Shown here one piece after another: positions 10,556 to 19,009 of a DNA stretch of 39,344 nt. The notes beneath the pieces were generated by a model. It saw only the letters and a program-made list of their open reading frames with translations, searched no databases and had not been told where the DNA came from. A program made the translations under genes and the position numbers. How positions within the stretch are numbered: the stretch's first letter is position 1; the number at the start of each line of letters is the position of its first letter. Source of the stretch: Petrocella sp. FN5. GTDB taxonomy: Bacteria; Bacillota; Clostridia; Lachnospirales; Vallitaleaceae. Location: NCBI RefSeq assembly GCF_029210395.1, contig NZ_JARGDP010000025.1, forward strand, positions 1-39,344. Direction: 5' to 3'.

Positions 10556-11515
10556 ATGTTTTTAGATCACATGGTTTTACTCACTCAAAACACAACATTT
10601 ATAATTGGGCCTATAGCTCAGTTGTTTGGCATTATTATGGACACAATTTATAATATTTTTAATAATATGGGCATCAAATCTTTAGGTATAAGTATTATTG
10701 TATTTACTTTAATTGTTAGAACCTTGATGTTACCTCTTGCATTTAAACAACAAAAATCAATGCAGGAAATGCAAAAAATCCAGCCTGAGTTAAAAAAAAT
10801 ACAAGATAAATATAAAAATAAAAAAGATCCCGAATCTCAGCAGAAATTTCAAATGGAAATGAACCAGCTTTATAAAGAGCACGGTGTGAGCCCTTTTGGT
10901 GGTTGTCTCCCTGTTTTGGTACAGTTTCCAATTATTATTGCATTGTTTCAGGTACTTAGAAATTTACCGGCCTATATAAAAAGCATAGGCTTAATATATG
11001 AAGATATTGCTCATATTGTTGTTCCTGTAGAAGGATCTGAAAGCATACTATCTCAATGGGCCAGTGAAGTCATGGTAAAGAATTTTGATGTAGCAAATAT
11101 TCCAATGGTTATTGATGTTTTGGCAAAATTCAGTTCTGAGCAATGGACCATTTTTATTGAACAATTTAACTCTGTTGCTCATCTCATAACACCTAGCTTA
11201 GAAAAAATTACAGAAATGTATATGTTCCTAGGAATCAATTTGGCAGACAAACCAAACTTGATGTCTATTGGAATTTTACTACCATTATTAAACGTTGTGG
11301 TACAATTCATGGTTATGAAATCAAGTACAGCATCGGCTGCGGCAGAACAGAATTCAACACAAAAATCCATGTTGTACACCATGCCTCTAATTACGGCATT
11401 TTTTGTTTCAACAATGCCTGCAGGTTTAGGTTTATATTGGTTAGCTAGTAGTATATTCCAATGGGCACAGCAAGTTGTCATTAATAGTCATTTAAAAGAT
11501 AAAGAGAAAAAATAG
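10556..11515 (+). CDS. yidC: Membrane protein insertase YidC/Oxa1 (SpoIIIJ type)
   Basis: This insertase places proteins in the cytoplasmic membrane alone or with Sec. The 319-residue protein has the core Oxa1 fold. First is a helix with the conserved hydrophilic-groove arginine in SIIVFTLIVRTLMLPL, then a basic cytoplasmic hairpin (KQQKSMQEMQKIQPELKKIQ). After that come GVSPFGGCLPVLVQFPI and further helices ending PAGLGLYWLASSIFQWAQQ. There is no lipoprotein cysteine in the first residues, unlike many Bacillus homologues. An AGGAGG site precedes the ATG. It is followed after 15 bp by jag. Confidence 0.96.
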   Translation: MFLDHMVLLTQNTTFIIGPIAQLFGIIMDTIYNIFNNMGIKSLGISIIVFTLIVRTLMLPLAFKQQKSMQEMQKIQPELKKIQDKYKNKKDPESQQKFQMEMNQLYKEHGVSPFGGCLPVLVQFPIIIALFQVLRNLPAYIKSIGLIYEDIAHIVVPVEGSESILSQWASEVMVKNFDVANIPMVIDVLAKFSSEQWTIFIEQFNSVAHLITPSLEKITEMYMFLGINLADKPNLMSIGILLPLLNVVVQFMVMKSSTASAAAEQNSTQKSMLYTMPLITAFFVSTMPAGLGLYWLASSIFQWAQQVVINSHLKDKEKK

Positions 11516-11530
11516 GAGGGATCGGTCTTC

Positions 11531-12223
11531 ATGAAGTATGTTGAGAAACAAGCGAAAACTGTAGAAGACGCTATAACCGAAGCGCTGGTTGAAATGGGTG
11601 CTACTAGTGATCAGGTTACGGTAGAAGTTATTGAAAAAGGACCTAGCGGTTTAATGAGTATTTTTAGTAACAAGTTAGCAAAAGTCCGAGTATATAAGAA
11701 AATCAATGTTGAACAAGTTGCTTATGACTTTTTAGAAGAAGTATTTCAAAAAATGAATATTGAAGTTAATATTCAGGTTACTTTAGATGACCATAACAAT
11801 ATGACAGTGGATTTAAGTGGACCTAGTATGGGTGTATTGATTGGTAAAAGAGGACAGACACTAGATTCTTTGCAATATTTAGTTAGTTTGGTTGTAAACA
11901 AAGAGGCAGATAGTTATATGCGTGTTAAGTTAGACACGGAAAACTATAGAGATCGACGTAAAGAGACTTTGGAAACCTTGGCTAAGAATTTGGCACATAA
12001 GGTAAAAATTACGAAGAAAAAATTTATATTGGAGCCTATGAATCCTTATGAGCGACGTATAATACATTCAACTTTACAAAATAATAAAAATGTTGAAACG
12101 CATAGTGAAGGTGATGAACCTTATAGAAAAGTTGTTATAACACCATCATCAAAAAATACGAATAAGCCAAAAGAGTCTACTGGGCCAAAAACCAATCATA
12201 AGAGAGTTATAAAGAAGCCGTGA
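11531..12223 (+). CDS. jag: RNA-binding protein Jag (KhpB/EloR)
   Basis: This 230-residue cytoplasmic RNA-binding protein is usually encoded next to yidC and is linked to cell-wall elongation control in Firmicutes. Domains in order: Jag-N (about 1-52, KYVEKQAKTVEDAITEALVEMG), a KH domain with the loop GVLIGKRGQTLDSLQYL (about 97-113), and an R3H domain (NPYERRIIHSTLQ). It ends in a basic low-complexity tail. GGAGGG stands before the ATG. A strong terminator follows, so yidC-jag closes this transcript. Confidence 0.95.
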   Translation: MKYVEKQAKTVEDAITEALVEMGATSDQVTVEVIEKGPSGLMSIFSNKLAKVRVYKKINVEQVAYDFLEEVFQKMNIEVNIQVTLDDHNNMTVDLSGPSMGVLIGKRGQTLDSLQYLVSLVVNKEADSYMRVKLDTENYRDRRKETLETLAKNLAHKVKITKKKFILEPMNPYERRIIHSTLQNNKNVETHSEGDEPYRKVVITPSSKNTNKPKESTGPKTNHKRVIKKP

Positions 12224-12240
12224 TTTATACAGAAACAAGA

Positions 12241-12267
12241 AACCCATGCTAAGGCATGGGTTTTATT
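12241..12267 (+). terminator. Terminator after jag
   Basis: A perfect 9-bp stem AACCCATGC/GCATGGGTT with loop TAAG is followed by TTTTATT. This is a typical intrinsic terminator between jag and mnmE. Confidence 0.85.
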
Positions 12268-12284
12268 AGATAAAGGAGCTTAAT

Positions 12285-13670
12285 ATGTTAAATGATACTA
12301 TTTGTTCCATTGCAACAGCTTTATCCCCCTCAGGTATAGGAATTATACGTGTTAGTGGTGATAATAGTATTGCAATCGTCAATAAAATTTTCAAATCAGT
12401 TCATAATAATTTAAAATTAGATCAAGTTAAGTCTCATACCATTCATTATGGTCATATTATAATGCCAACTACCGATGAAATTATAGATGAAGTTATCGTA
12501 TCTGTTATGAAGGGGCCACATAGTTTCACACGTGAAGATGTGGTAGAAATTAATTGTCATGGTGGAATTATGATACTTGAGAATGTCCTTAAGCTTGTTT
12601 TGACCATGGGAGCTAGGCTTTCTGAACCAGGAGAGTTTACAAAAAGAGCTTTTATGAATGGACGTATTGATTTATCTCAGGCTGAGGCGGTTATTGACAT
12701 CATCAATTCAAAAACTCAATTATCCCTAAAGTCATCTGTTAACCAACTCAATGGACAATTAAGTAAAAAGATGGATTTTATTATGAATCAATTAATTCAT
12801 TTGATAGCACATATAGAAGCTTCCATTGATTATCCGGAGTATGATATAGAGGCACTTAACGAGAACAAAGTAAAATTAGATATTGAAATAATTATTAAAG
12901 ATATTTATGAATTGATGCAATCATATGATAGTGGAAAATTAATAAGAGAAGGCATAAGTACTGCGATAATAGGAAAGCCAAATGTAGGAAAATCCTCTTT
13001 ACTTAATGCGATGTTAAAAGAAGATAGAGCAATTGTAACAGACATTCCCGGTACAACCAGAGACGTATTAGAAGAATATATGAATATTCATGGTATCCCT
13101 TTGAAACTGGTTGATACAGCGGGTATAAGAATAACCGAAGATCAAATAGAAAAAATTGGTGTACAGAGATCAAAATCAAAACTTGAGGAAGCGGACTTAA
13201 TAATTTTTGTATTGGATGCTTCAAGAGCTTTGGATGAGGAAGATTTACATATAATAGAATTAATTAAGGACAGAGAAGTCATTTGTCTTTTCAATAAGAT
13301 GGATTTAGATGAAAAAATTGATCGAAAAAGGATAGAGGCTATATTAAATCATGGCTGTATGATTGATATTTCTGCCAAAAATATAGAAGGTATAGATGCA
13401 CTTGAACATGCTATTAAGGATATGTTTTATCTTGGTGAAATTGACGTGAACAATGATCTTTACATAACGAATGTTAGACATAAGAATGCATTAGAAAAAG
13501 CTTTGCTTAGTTTAAATGAGGTGCTGGAGTCAATTAACAATAGGATGCCGGAAGATTGCTGGTCCATAGATTTGAAAAACGCTTATGAGAACTTAGGTAT
13601 TATAACAGGTGATACAGTTAATGAAGATGTGATAAAAGAAATATTCAGTCGTTTCTGCTTAGGTAAATAA
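12285..13670 (+). CDS. mnmE: tRNA uridine-5-carboxymethylaminomethyl modification GTPase
   Basis: With MnmG it forms the complex that installs the cmnm5 group on the wobble uridine of certain tRNAs. The 461-residue protein has an N-terminal tetrahydrofolate-binding domain and a helical domain carrying an inserted G domain. The G motifs are GKPNVGKSS (G1), DIPGTTRD (G2), DTAGI (G3) and NKMD (G4). The protein ends in the catalytic C-terminal motif FCLGK. GGAGCTTAAT precedes the ATG. mnmG follows closely, as usual. Confidence 0.97.
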   Translation: MLNDTICSIATALSPSGIGIIRVSGDNSIAIVNKIFKSVHNNLKLDQVKSHTIHYGHIIMPTTDEIIDEVIVSVMKGPHSFTREDVVEINCHGGIMILENVLKLVLTMGARLSEPGEFTKRAFMNGRIDLSQAEAVIDIINSKTQLSLKSSVNQLNGQLSKKMDFIMNQLIHLIAHIEASIDYPEYDIEALNENKVKLDIEIIIKDIYELMQSYDSGKLIREGISTAIIGKPNVGKSSLLNAMLKEDRAIVTDIPGTTRDVLEEYMNIHGIPLKLVDTAGIRITEDQIEKIGVQRSKSKLEEADLIIFVLDASRALDEEDLHIIELIKDREVICLFNKMDLDEKIDRKRIEAILNHGCMIDISAKNIEGIDALEHAIKDMFYLGEIDVNNDLYITNVRHKNALEKALLSLNEVLESINNRMPEDCWSIDLKNAYENLGIITGDTVNEDVIKEIFSRFCLGK

Positions 13671-13701
13671 TCTCATACCATTGATTAGATTGGAGTACAT
13701 A

Positions 13702-15606
13702 ATGAAAAGTAATAATGAAATATATGAAGTAATTGTTGTAGGTGGTGGGCATGCAGGTTGTGAGGCAGCCTTGGCAAGCGCAAGGCGAGGTATTAAAACC
13801 ATATTATTTGCTGTGAACTTAGACAGTATAGCTATGTTGCCTTGTAACCCTAGTATAGGTGGAACGTCAAAAGGACATTTGGTACGAGAAATAGATGCTT
13901 TAGGTGGAGAAATGGGTAGAAATATTGACAAAACATATCTTCAGTCGAGGATGTTAAATACAGGAAAAGGACCTGCTGTTCATTCATTAAGAGCCCAGGC
14001 TGATAAACATAAGTATGCCGGTACAATGAAGAGGACTTTAGAACAGCAAGAGAATCTACATATACGTCAATCAGAAGTTGTGGATATTATAGTTGAGAAT
14101 CAGGAAGTTAAAGGTATAAAAACTGTTTCTGGCACTATATATGAAGGTAAGGCAGTGATTATTGCTACAGGAACCTATCTTAAAGCAAAATGTATCTACG
14201 GGGAAGTTGAAATAAATAGTGGCCCCAATGGCCTTCAAGCTGCCAACTACTTAACAGATGCACTTAAAAAAAATGGAATCAATATGTATAGATTCAAAAC
14301 TGGGACGCCGGCAAGAGTCGATGCTAACACCATAGACTTCACCAAAATGGAAGCGCAAGACGGTGATTTAAAAATAGTACCATTTTCTTTTGAAAATAGA
14401 GCATCAGACATAGAAAGAGAACAAATACCATGTTGGCTTGCTTATACCAATGCAGTCACCCATGAAAAGATTAGAGAGAACTTAAGCAGATCACCACTTT
14501 ATAGTGGTGTCATTGAGGGAACGGGTCCAAGATATTGCCCTTCTATAGAAGATAAAGTTGTAAGATTTGCAGATAAAGAACGTCATCAAATTTTTCTTGA
14601 ACCGGAAGGTGAAGACACATCTGAAATGTATGTACAAGGCATGTCAAGCTCTTTACCGGAAGATGTTCAAAAAGCAATGTTAAGAACCATACCAGGTATG
14701 GAAAATTGTCAAATAATGAGAACAGGCTATGCCATTGAATATGATTGCATCGATTCTTTACAGTTACATCCAACTTTAGAGTTCAAAGAAATTAAAGGTT
14801 TATTTAGTGCAGGTCAATTTAATGGTAGTTCCGGTTATGAAGAAGCTGCTGCTCAAGGATTGATTGCTGGTATAAATGCAGGGCAAAGAGTTTTACATAA
14901 AGACATGGTAGTAATCAATCGTTCAGAAGGCTATATTGGCGTTTTGATAGATGATCTTGTAACAAAAGGAACAAAAGAACCATACAGAATGATGACATCT
15001 AGAGCTGAGTATAGATTATTGTTAAGACAAGATAATGCAGATTTAAGATTAACAGATATTGGTTTTAAGGTTGGACTAATTACAGATTTGCGGTATGCAA
15101 AATTTTGTGCTAAAAGAAGGGCAATTGAACAAGAAGTAAAAAGATTGAAAAATACAACAGTTGGTGTAAAGCCGAAGGTTTTAACTTATTTGAAAGAGAG
15201 AGGCAGTACACCTCTAAAATCTGGTGCTACCCTAGGAGAATTGCTAAAAAGGCCAGAAATTGATTATATGTCATTAGGGGTCATTGATATAGAAAGGGTA
15301 CCTTTAGAAGCTGATATCATAGAACAAGTCGAGATAATATTAAAGTATGAAGGTTATATCAAACGACAAGAACTACAAGTGGAACAGTTTAAAAAACTAG
15401 AGCAAAAATATATACCTGAGGCCATAAATTACGATGAAGTCTATAGCCTTAGACTTGAAGCAAAACAGAAATTGAATACGGTAAGACCGATATCAATTGG
15501 ACAAGCATCTCGTATTTCAGGCGTTTCTCCTGCAGATATATCTGTGTTATTGGTATATTTAGAACAATATAGATCTAAGATTGGAAATGATGATGAACAT
15601 AAATAA
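13702..15606 (+). CDS. mnmG: tRNA uridine-5-carboxymethylaminomethyl modification FAD enzyme
   Basis: This is the FAD-dependent partner of MnmE in wobble-uridine modification. The start at 13702 has TTGGAG seven bases ahead; an open frame extends seven codons upstream to a TTG without a site. The 634-residue protein begins with the Rossmann dinucleotide motif [17 protein letters not shown] (FAD binding). It contains the family blocks [39 protein letters not shown] and [20 protein letters not shown], and ends with the helical tRNA/MnmE-binding region ([17 protein letters not shown]). Its end overlaps the start of rsmG. Confidence 0.97.
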   Translation: MKSNNEIYEVIVVGGGHAGCEAALASARRGIKTILFAVNLDSIAMLPCNPSIGGTSKGHLVREIDALGGEMGRNIDKTYLQSRMLNTGKGPAVHSLRAQADKHKYAGTMKRTLEQQENLHIRQSEVVDIIVENQEVKGIKTVSGTIYEGKAVIIATGTYLKAKCIYGEVEINSGPNGLQAANYLTDALKKNGINMYRFKTGTPARVDANTIDFTKMEAQDGDLKIVPFSFENRASDIEREQIPCWLAYTNAVTHEKIRENLSRSPLYSGVIEGTGPRYCPSIEDKVVRFADKERHQIFLEPEGEDTSEMYVQGMSSSLPEDVQKAMLRTIPGMENCQIMRTGYAIEYDCIDSLQLHPTLEFKEIKGLFSAGQFNGSSGYEEAAAQGLIAGINAGQRVLHKDMVVINRSEGYIGVLIDDLVTKGTKEPYRMMTSRAEYRLLLRQDNADLRLTDIGFKVGLITDLRYAKFCAKRRAIEQEVKRLKNTTVGVKPKVLTYLKERGSTPLKSGATLGELLKRPEIDYMSLGVIDIERVPLEADIIEQVEIILKYEGYIKRQELQVEQFKKLEQKYIPEAINYDEVYSLRLEAKQKLNTVRPISIGQASRISGVSPADISVLLVYLEQYRSKIGNDDEHK

Positions 15607-16303
15607 AATAATAGAAAGTTTTAAAGTTATTGGTATTAATCTAAGTGATCAGCAAGCAAAACAGTTTTCTATTTACTATAGTGAACTTATCTTATGGAAC
15701 GATAAAATAAATTTAACGTCTATTTTAGAAGAGGATGCAGTTCTTTCAAAACATTTTGTGGATAGTGTTCTTTCCACAAGAGTGATGAACTACAAAGATG
15801 TAAAAAAATTAATTGATGTGGGAAGTGGTGCTGGTTTTCCTGGCATCCCACTCAAAATAATATACCCTCATATTGAGGTTGTTTTGTTAGATGCTTTAAA
15901 TAAGAGAGTTGCATTTTTAAATCATATTATAAAGAAACTTGATCTAAGTAACATTTATGCGATACATGGACGTGCTGAAGATCTCGCTAGAACAGAATTA
16001 CGTGAATCTTTTGATCTGTGCGTATCTCGGGCTGTTAGCCAGTTGAATGTTTTGTGTGAGTATTGTTTACCTTTCATTTCGAACAAGGGTCTTTTTATTT
16101 CTTATAAAGGAAATAAAACCCTTGAAGAACTGGATCAAAGTAAGAATGCAATACTTATTTTAGGAGGAGTGTTGGAACGTGTTGTTGAGGATGTATCTTT
16201 AGATGCTAATACAGATCGAGGTTTTGTAATGATAAGAAAAGTGTTTGAGACAGATATGAGGTACCCAAGACGTTCAGGAAAACCATTAAAGAAACCCTTA
16301 TAA
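15593..16303 (+). CDS. rsmG: 16S rRNA (guanine527-N7)-methyltransferase
   Basis: This SAM-dependent methyltransferase modifies the 530 loop of 16S rRNA; loss gives low-level streptomycin resistance in other bacteria. The 236-residue protein has motif [33 protein letters not shown] for the acidic SAM-binding strand, and [15 protein letters not shown]. Three ATG codons in a row (15587, 15590, 15593) and a TTG at 15581 are possible. I chose 15593 for its spacing from ATTGGA. The first codons overlap the mnmG end by 14 bases, which suggests translational coupling. Confidence 0.94.
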   Translation: MNINKIIESFKVIGINLSDQQAKQFSIYYSELILWNDKINLTSILEEDAVLSKHFVDSVLSTRVMNYKDVKKLIDVGSGAGFPGIPLKIIYPHIEVVLLDALNKRVAFLNHIIKKLDLSNIYAIHGRAEDLARTELRESFDLCVSRAVSQLNVLCEYCLPFISNKGLFISYKGNKTLEELDQSKNAILILGGVLERVVEDVSLDANTDRGFVMIRKVFETDMRYPRRSGKPLKKPL

Positions 16304-16305
16304 TT

Positions 16306-16336
16306 ATTTCCCAGGAAATAAGTTCTATGCTATAAT
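16306..16336 (+). promoter_or_regulatory. noc promoter with overlapping Noc-binding site
   Basis: ATTTCCCAGGAAAT (16306-16319) differs by one base from the ATTTCCCGGGAAAT site bound by Bacillus subtilis Noc. It covers the putative -35 TTCCCA (16308-16313), 17 bp ahead of TATAAT (16331-16336). Binding here would block the polymerase, so Noc probably represses its own gene. The site identity is direct reading; the control is inference. Confidence 0.72.
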
Positions 16337-16378
16337 GATGAAGAAATGACAAACAATGTTTATAAAGGTGGTTATTTA

Positions 16379-17185
16379 ATGAATCCTGATTTATCTTATC
16401 AAGTATTTCAAGTTCCTATAGAATCCATAAGACCTAACCCTAATCAGCCTAGGTATAGATTTGATGATGATATGCTATCTGAGTTAGCAGAATCAATAAG
16501 ATTGTATGGTATTATGCAGCCTATTAGCGTTCGACTAATCGAAACAAATCAATATGAGTTGGTGGCTGGTGAAAGAAGATTAAGAGCAGCTAAATTATTG
16601 TATATGACGAGTATTCCGGCATTAATAATAAATGTTACAGAAAAAGACAGTGCCATTCTGGCACTAATTGAAAATCTACAGCGCGAGAACTTAAACTATA
16701 TTGAAGAAGCTAAAGGGTTTGCTCAACTTATTTCAAACTATGGTTTAAAACAACAAGAACTTGCGAATCAACTAGGGAAGAGTCAATCATCCATAGCCAA
16801 TAAACTAAGATTACTTAATCTTTCTGAAAAAGTACAAGAGGTATTATTAAATGCAGATTTAACGGAGCGCCATGGTAGAATATTGTTGAAGCTTGAAAAA
16901 GAAGAAGATCAGCTGGTAATTTTAGAACGAATGATTAATGAAAAATTAAATGTAAGTCAAAGTGAAAAGCTCGTTAATAAAATATTGGCCAATCAAAGTT
17001 TAAATAAAGAGGAAGTCTTAGAAAAAGCAATGGTAAAAGGTTATTTAAAAGATATTCGCTTATTTACCAATACTATTAAACAAGCTGTAGATATGGTAAA
17101 ACATTCGGGAATAGATATTAATTATCAAATTAAGCAGACAGAGGAAGCGTATGAAATTAGTATACGAATTCCTATGGAGGATTAA
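16379..17185 (+). CDS. noc: Nucleoid occlusion protein Noc (ParB-family CTPase)
   Basis: This ParB paralogue binds dispersed sites and prevents division over the nucleoid. The protein is 268 residues from the ATG at 16379 (AAAGGTGG eight bases before it). An ATG at 16346 would add 11 residues. Motifs: IESIRPNPNQPR (15-26), AGERRLRAAKL (64-74) and ENLQREN (98-104) of the ParB CTP-binding domain, then a helix-turn-helix QELANQLGKSQSSIANKLRLLNL (126-148). The tail NTIKQAVDMVKHSGIDIN matches the Noc C-terminus rather than ParB. Unlike Bacillus Noc it starts almost directly at the CTPase domain and seems to lack the N-terminal membrane-binding amphipathic helix. It lies between rsmG and parA, the usual Noc location. 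Confidence 0.9.
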   Translation: MNPDLSYQVFQVPIESIRPNPNQPRYRFDDDMLSELAESIRLYGIMQPISVRLIETNQYELVAGERRLRAAKLLYMTSIPALIINVTEKDSAILALIENLQRENLNYIEEAKGFAQLISNYGLKQQELANQLGKSQSSIANKLRLLNLSEKVQEVLLNADLTERHGRILLKLEKEEDQLVILERMINEKLNVSQSEKLVNKILANQSLNKEEVLEKAMVKGYLKDIRLFTNTIKQAVDMVKHSGIDINYQIKQTEEAYEISIRIPMED

Positions 17186-17191
17186 GCACAT

Positions 17192-17641
17192 ATGATAGAA
17201 GCACGATATGTATTTGGAAATGAAGCTATGCAGTTAAGTGGCGGTATAAGATATGAAGTGTTTACAGAGGAACAAGGCGTAGACATCCAGTATGAACGCG
17301 ATTTTTATGATTATTTTGCCCATCATGTAGTTGTAATGAAGGATGACTTACCTCTTGCTACAGGAAGATTGATCTTTACGAATGAGGTATTTTTAATCGG
17401 ACGCGTAGCGGTTTTGAAGGACCACAGAGGCAATAATTATGGTGATCTTGTCGTAAGAATGCTCATAGATCGTGCTTTTAGCATTGGTGCAGATGAAGTT
17501 GAGGTACATGCACAATTGTCAGTACAAGGATTTTATGAAGGCATTGGTTTTATCCCGATAGGAGAAGCTTTTTATGAAGAAGGTATTGAGCACATAAAAA
17601 TGGTTGTTGATCAAAAAAGTTTGCAAAAAAGTTGTCAGTAG
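17192..17641 (+). CDS. GNAT-family N-acetyltransferase
   Basis: This 149-residue cytoplasmic protein has the GNAT fold. LATGRLIF, IGRVAVLKDHRGNNYGDLVVRMLIDRA supplies the acetyl-CoA loop (RGNNYG), and VHAQLSVQGFYEGIGFIPIGEAFYEEGIEHIKM is the C-terminal half typical of the ElaA/YjcF group. The substrate cannot be told from the sequence. It starts six bases after noc, so it is probably translated from the noc transcript. A strong two-way terminator follows. Confidence 0.88.
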   Translation: MIEARYVFGNEAMQLSGGIRYEVFTEEQGVDIQYERDFYDYFAHHVVVMKDDLPLATGRLIFTNEVFLIGRVAVLKDHRGNNYGDLVVRMLIDRAFSIGADEVEVHAQLSVQGFYEGIGFIPIGEAFYEEGIEHIKMVVDQKSLQKSCQ

Positions 17642-17689
17642 AAATAAAGTTAAAATAGCATATAAATATCAGATAATTTTTATGTAATT

Positions 17690-17727
17690 AAAAAAAGACA
17701 AACGCACATAAGCGCTTGTCTTTTTTT
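17690..17727. terminator. Bidirectional terminator between convergent genes
   Basis: AAAAAAGACAA and TTGTCTTTTTT pair around an inner CGC/GCG stem. The A-run and T-run on opposite sides let it serve both the rightward noc-GNAT transcript and the leftward hydrolase transcript. Confidence 0.85.
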
Positions 17728-17753
17728 ACAAATAAGATGAATTATTATAAATC

Positions 17754-18698
17754 TTAATGAAGATATACCATAAGAATTTCTAAGGTAGATTCAGGTTTTT
17801 CTATATGTGGATAGTTTTTAGTACGATCAATAGTAGAAACCTCAATAGCTGGATTTAGGAACTTGTAGTCGTAGAGGATGGCTTCATAATCACCTATAAT
17901 TCGTGTACCTTGTATTATAAAAATATTATTATTAATTTTTGATATTGCTTCCTTAATATTAACATTATTAAAATGGCACAAGTCAGAAGCATAAGTGTAC
18001 TTAGAAGCGCTACCACTTAGATGGGCAGCTTCTCTTAAAGTATCTATATAGTTTAATTTAAGATGCATAGGATTATAAAATTTTTGTTTTAGACTTCTTC
18101 GAATCATCAGCCTTGAAAATATAATATTATAAAAGCTTGTACCAATAATTGGCAATTCAATTAAGAACTTATTAAGTTTATCTTTACGTTTAGGATTTTT
18201 TGCAAGCTCTTCAAAACTCCCGGGGTTTATAAAGACTAAACTATTAAAATCATCAGGATTTTGATAACAAGCCATTGTTACATAGGCATTACTTCGACCA
18301 CTTGTTAAAACTGAGGTCTTTTCCCGAATAACATTTTTTCTAAAATCTACGAGCAATTGAACAAAAAGATAAGCAGTGTATGTAATCTTTGGCTTATCCG
18401 ATTTACCATAGCCAATTAAGTCTATGGCATATACACGGTATTTTTTTGCTAGTGAATCGATAAGCTTATTGTATTCAAAAGAAGAGCTATCAGCGGAAGT
18501 ATCGTGGATAAGAAGAAGGCTAGATCCTTTCCCTTGAACCGTATAGAAAATTTTGCCAAATTTCCATTGATAATAATGGGCCCGACTATGGAATAACTTC
18601 TCTTTTATGGTGGCGACTGAGAAAATTAGTCGGTTATATAATAACAGAAGGCAAGTACCAAAACCTATAAGCAGTAATTTTTGAGAAAATTTTTTCAA
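17754..18698 (-). CDS. Membrane-anchored alpha/beta hydrolase
   Basis: The start is set at a TTG (18698) because GAAGGGAG stands eight bases before it. The frame stays open to 18794 but that extension has no site. The 314-residue product begins with a short basic stretch and a hydrophobic segment (KKFSQKLLLIGFGTCLLLLYN), then a hydrolase domain: LLLIHDTSADSSSFEYN for the oxyanion region, RVYAIDLIGYGKSDKP, and the nucleophile elbow SGRSNA. The elbow is G-x-S-x-A rather than the usual G-x-S-x-G. A late HIEKPE could hold the catalytic His. It is probably anchored with the domain inside or outside unresolved; the substrate is unknown. It runs against replication direction. Confidence 0.82.
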   Translation of the reverse strand: MKKFSQKLLLIGFGTCLLLLYNRLIFSVATIKEKLFHSRAHYYQWKFGKIFYTVQGKGSSLLLIHDTSADSSSFEYNKLIDSLAKKYRVYAIDLIGYGKSDKPKITYTAYLFVQLLVDFRKNVIREKTSVLTSGRSNAYVTMACYQNPDDFNSLVFINPGSFEELAKNPKRKDKLNKFLIELPIIGTSFYNIIFSRLMIRRSLKQKFYNPMHLKLNYIDTLREAAHLSGSASKYTYASDLCHFNNVNIKEAISKINNNIFIIQGTRIIGDYEAILYDYKFLNPAIEVSTIDRTKNYPHIEKPESTLEILMVYLH

Positions 18699-18860
18699 AA
18701 GAATAACTCCCTTCAAAGCAAGCAGAATATGTTGACTACTACTATTATGGCCGAAAATCATATTTATTTCAATAGCAAACCTGTAATTACTCAAAAATAA
18801 AGATAATAATATATCATAACCTTGTACACCATGTTGAAAAAGTGATATAATTATATGAAA

Positions 18861-18978
18861 GGTTAAAGTGTCAAGACTAAGTTTCTCTTGTTACTTACAA
18901 GATATAGATTACGTTGATGCTTTCATAACTATATGTTGTAAGTAACAAGTTCAATTTTATGGTTTTGACACTTTAGCC
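18861..18978 (+). mobile_element. Full-length palindromic element (118 bp) with 8-bp target duplication
   Basis: Ends GGTTAAAGTGTCAAGAC and GGTTTTGACACTTTAGCC are inverted repeats. Inside, CTTGTTACTTACA and TGTAAGTAACAAG form a perfect 13-bp stem, and the core GATATAGATTACG...CATAACTATATG forms a further imperfect stem. The 8-bp repeat ATATGAAA borders the element exactly on both sides (18853-18860 and 18979-18986), the mark of insertion by a transposase. There is no open frame inside, so it would be a non-autonomous MITE. It sits in the divergent spacer between the hydrolase gene and degS. Confidence 0.85.
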
Positions 18979-18995
18979 ATATGAAAACCTACTAT
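18965..18995 (+). promoter_or_regulatory. Possible degS promoter using the element end
   Basis: TTGACA (18965-18970) in the right end of the inserted element is followed after 19 bp by TACTAT (18990-18995), just ahead of the degS ribosome site. The spacing is two bases longer than ideal, so this is tentative. If it is used, the insertion supplied the -35 box. Confidence 0.4.
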
Positions 18996-19009
18996 GAAGG
19001 AATGTGACC

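Noticed and set aside
11179-11481. 100-codon open frame on the minus strand inside yidC
   Set aside because: It is the antisense of a well-conserved gene, Cys/Ala-rich by composition, with no family match I know.
18846-18874. Promoter for the hydrolase gene using the left end of the element (TTGACA on the minus strand)
   Set aside because: No hexamer at 16-18 bp spacing resembles TATAAT; the nearest good one is at 13 bp.
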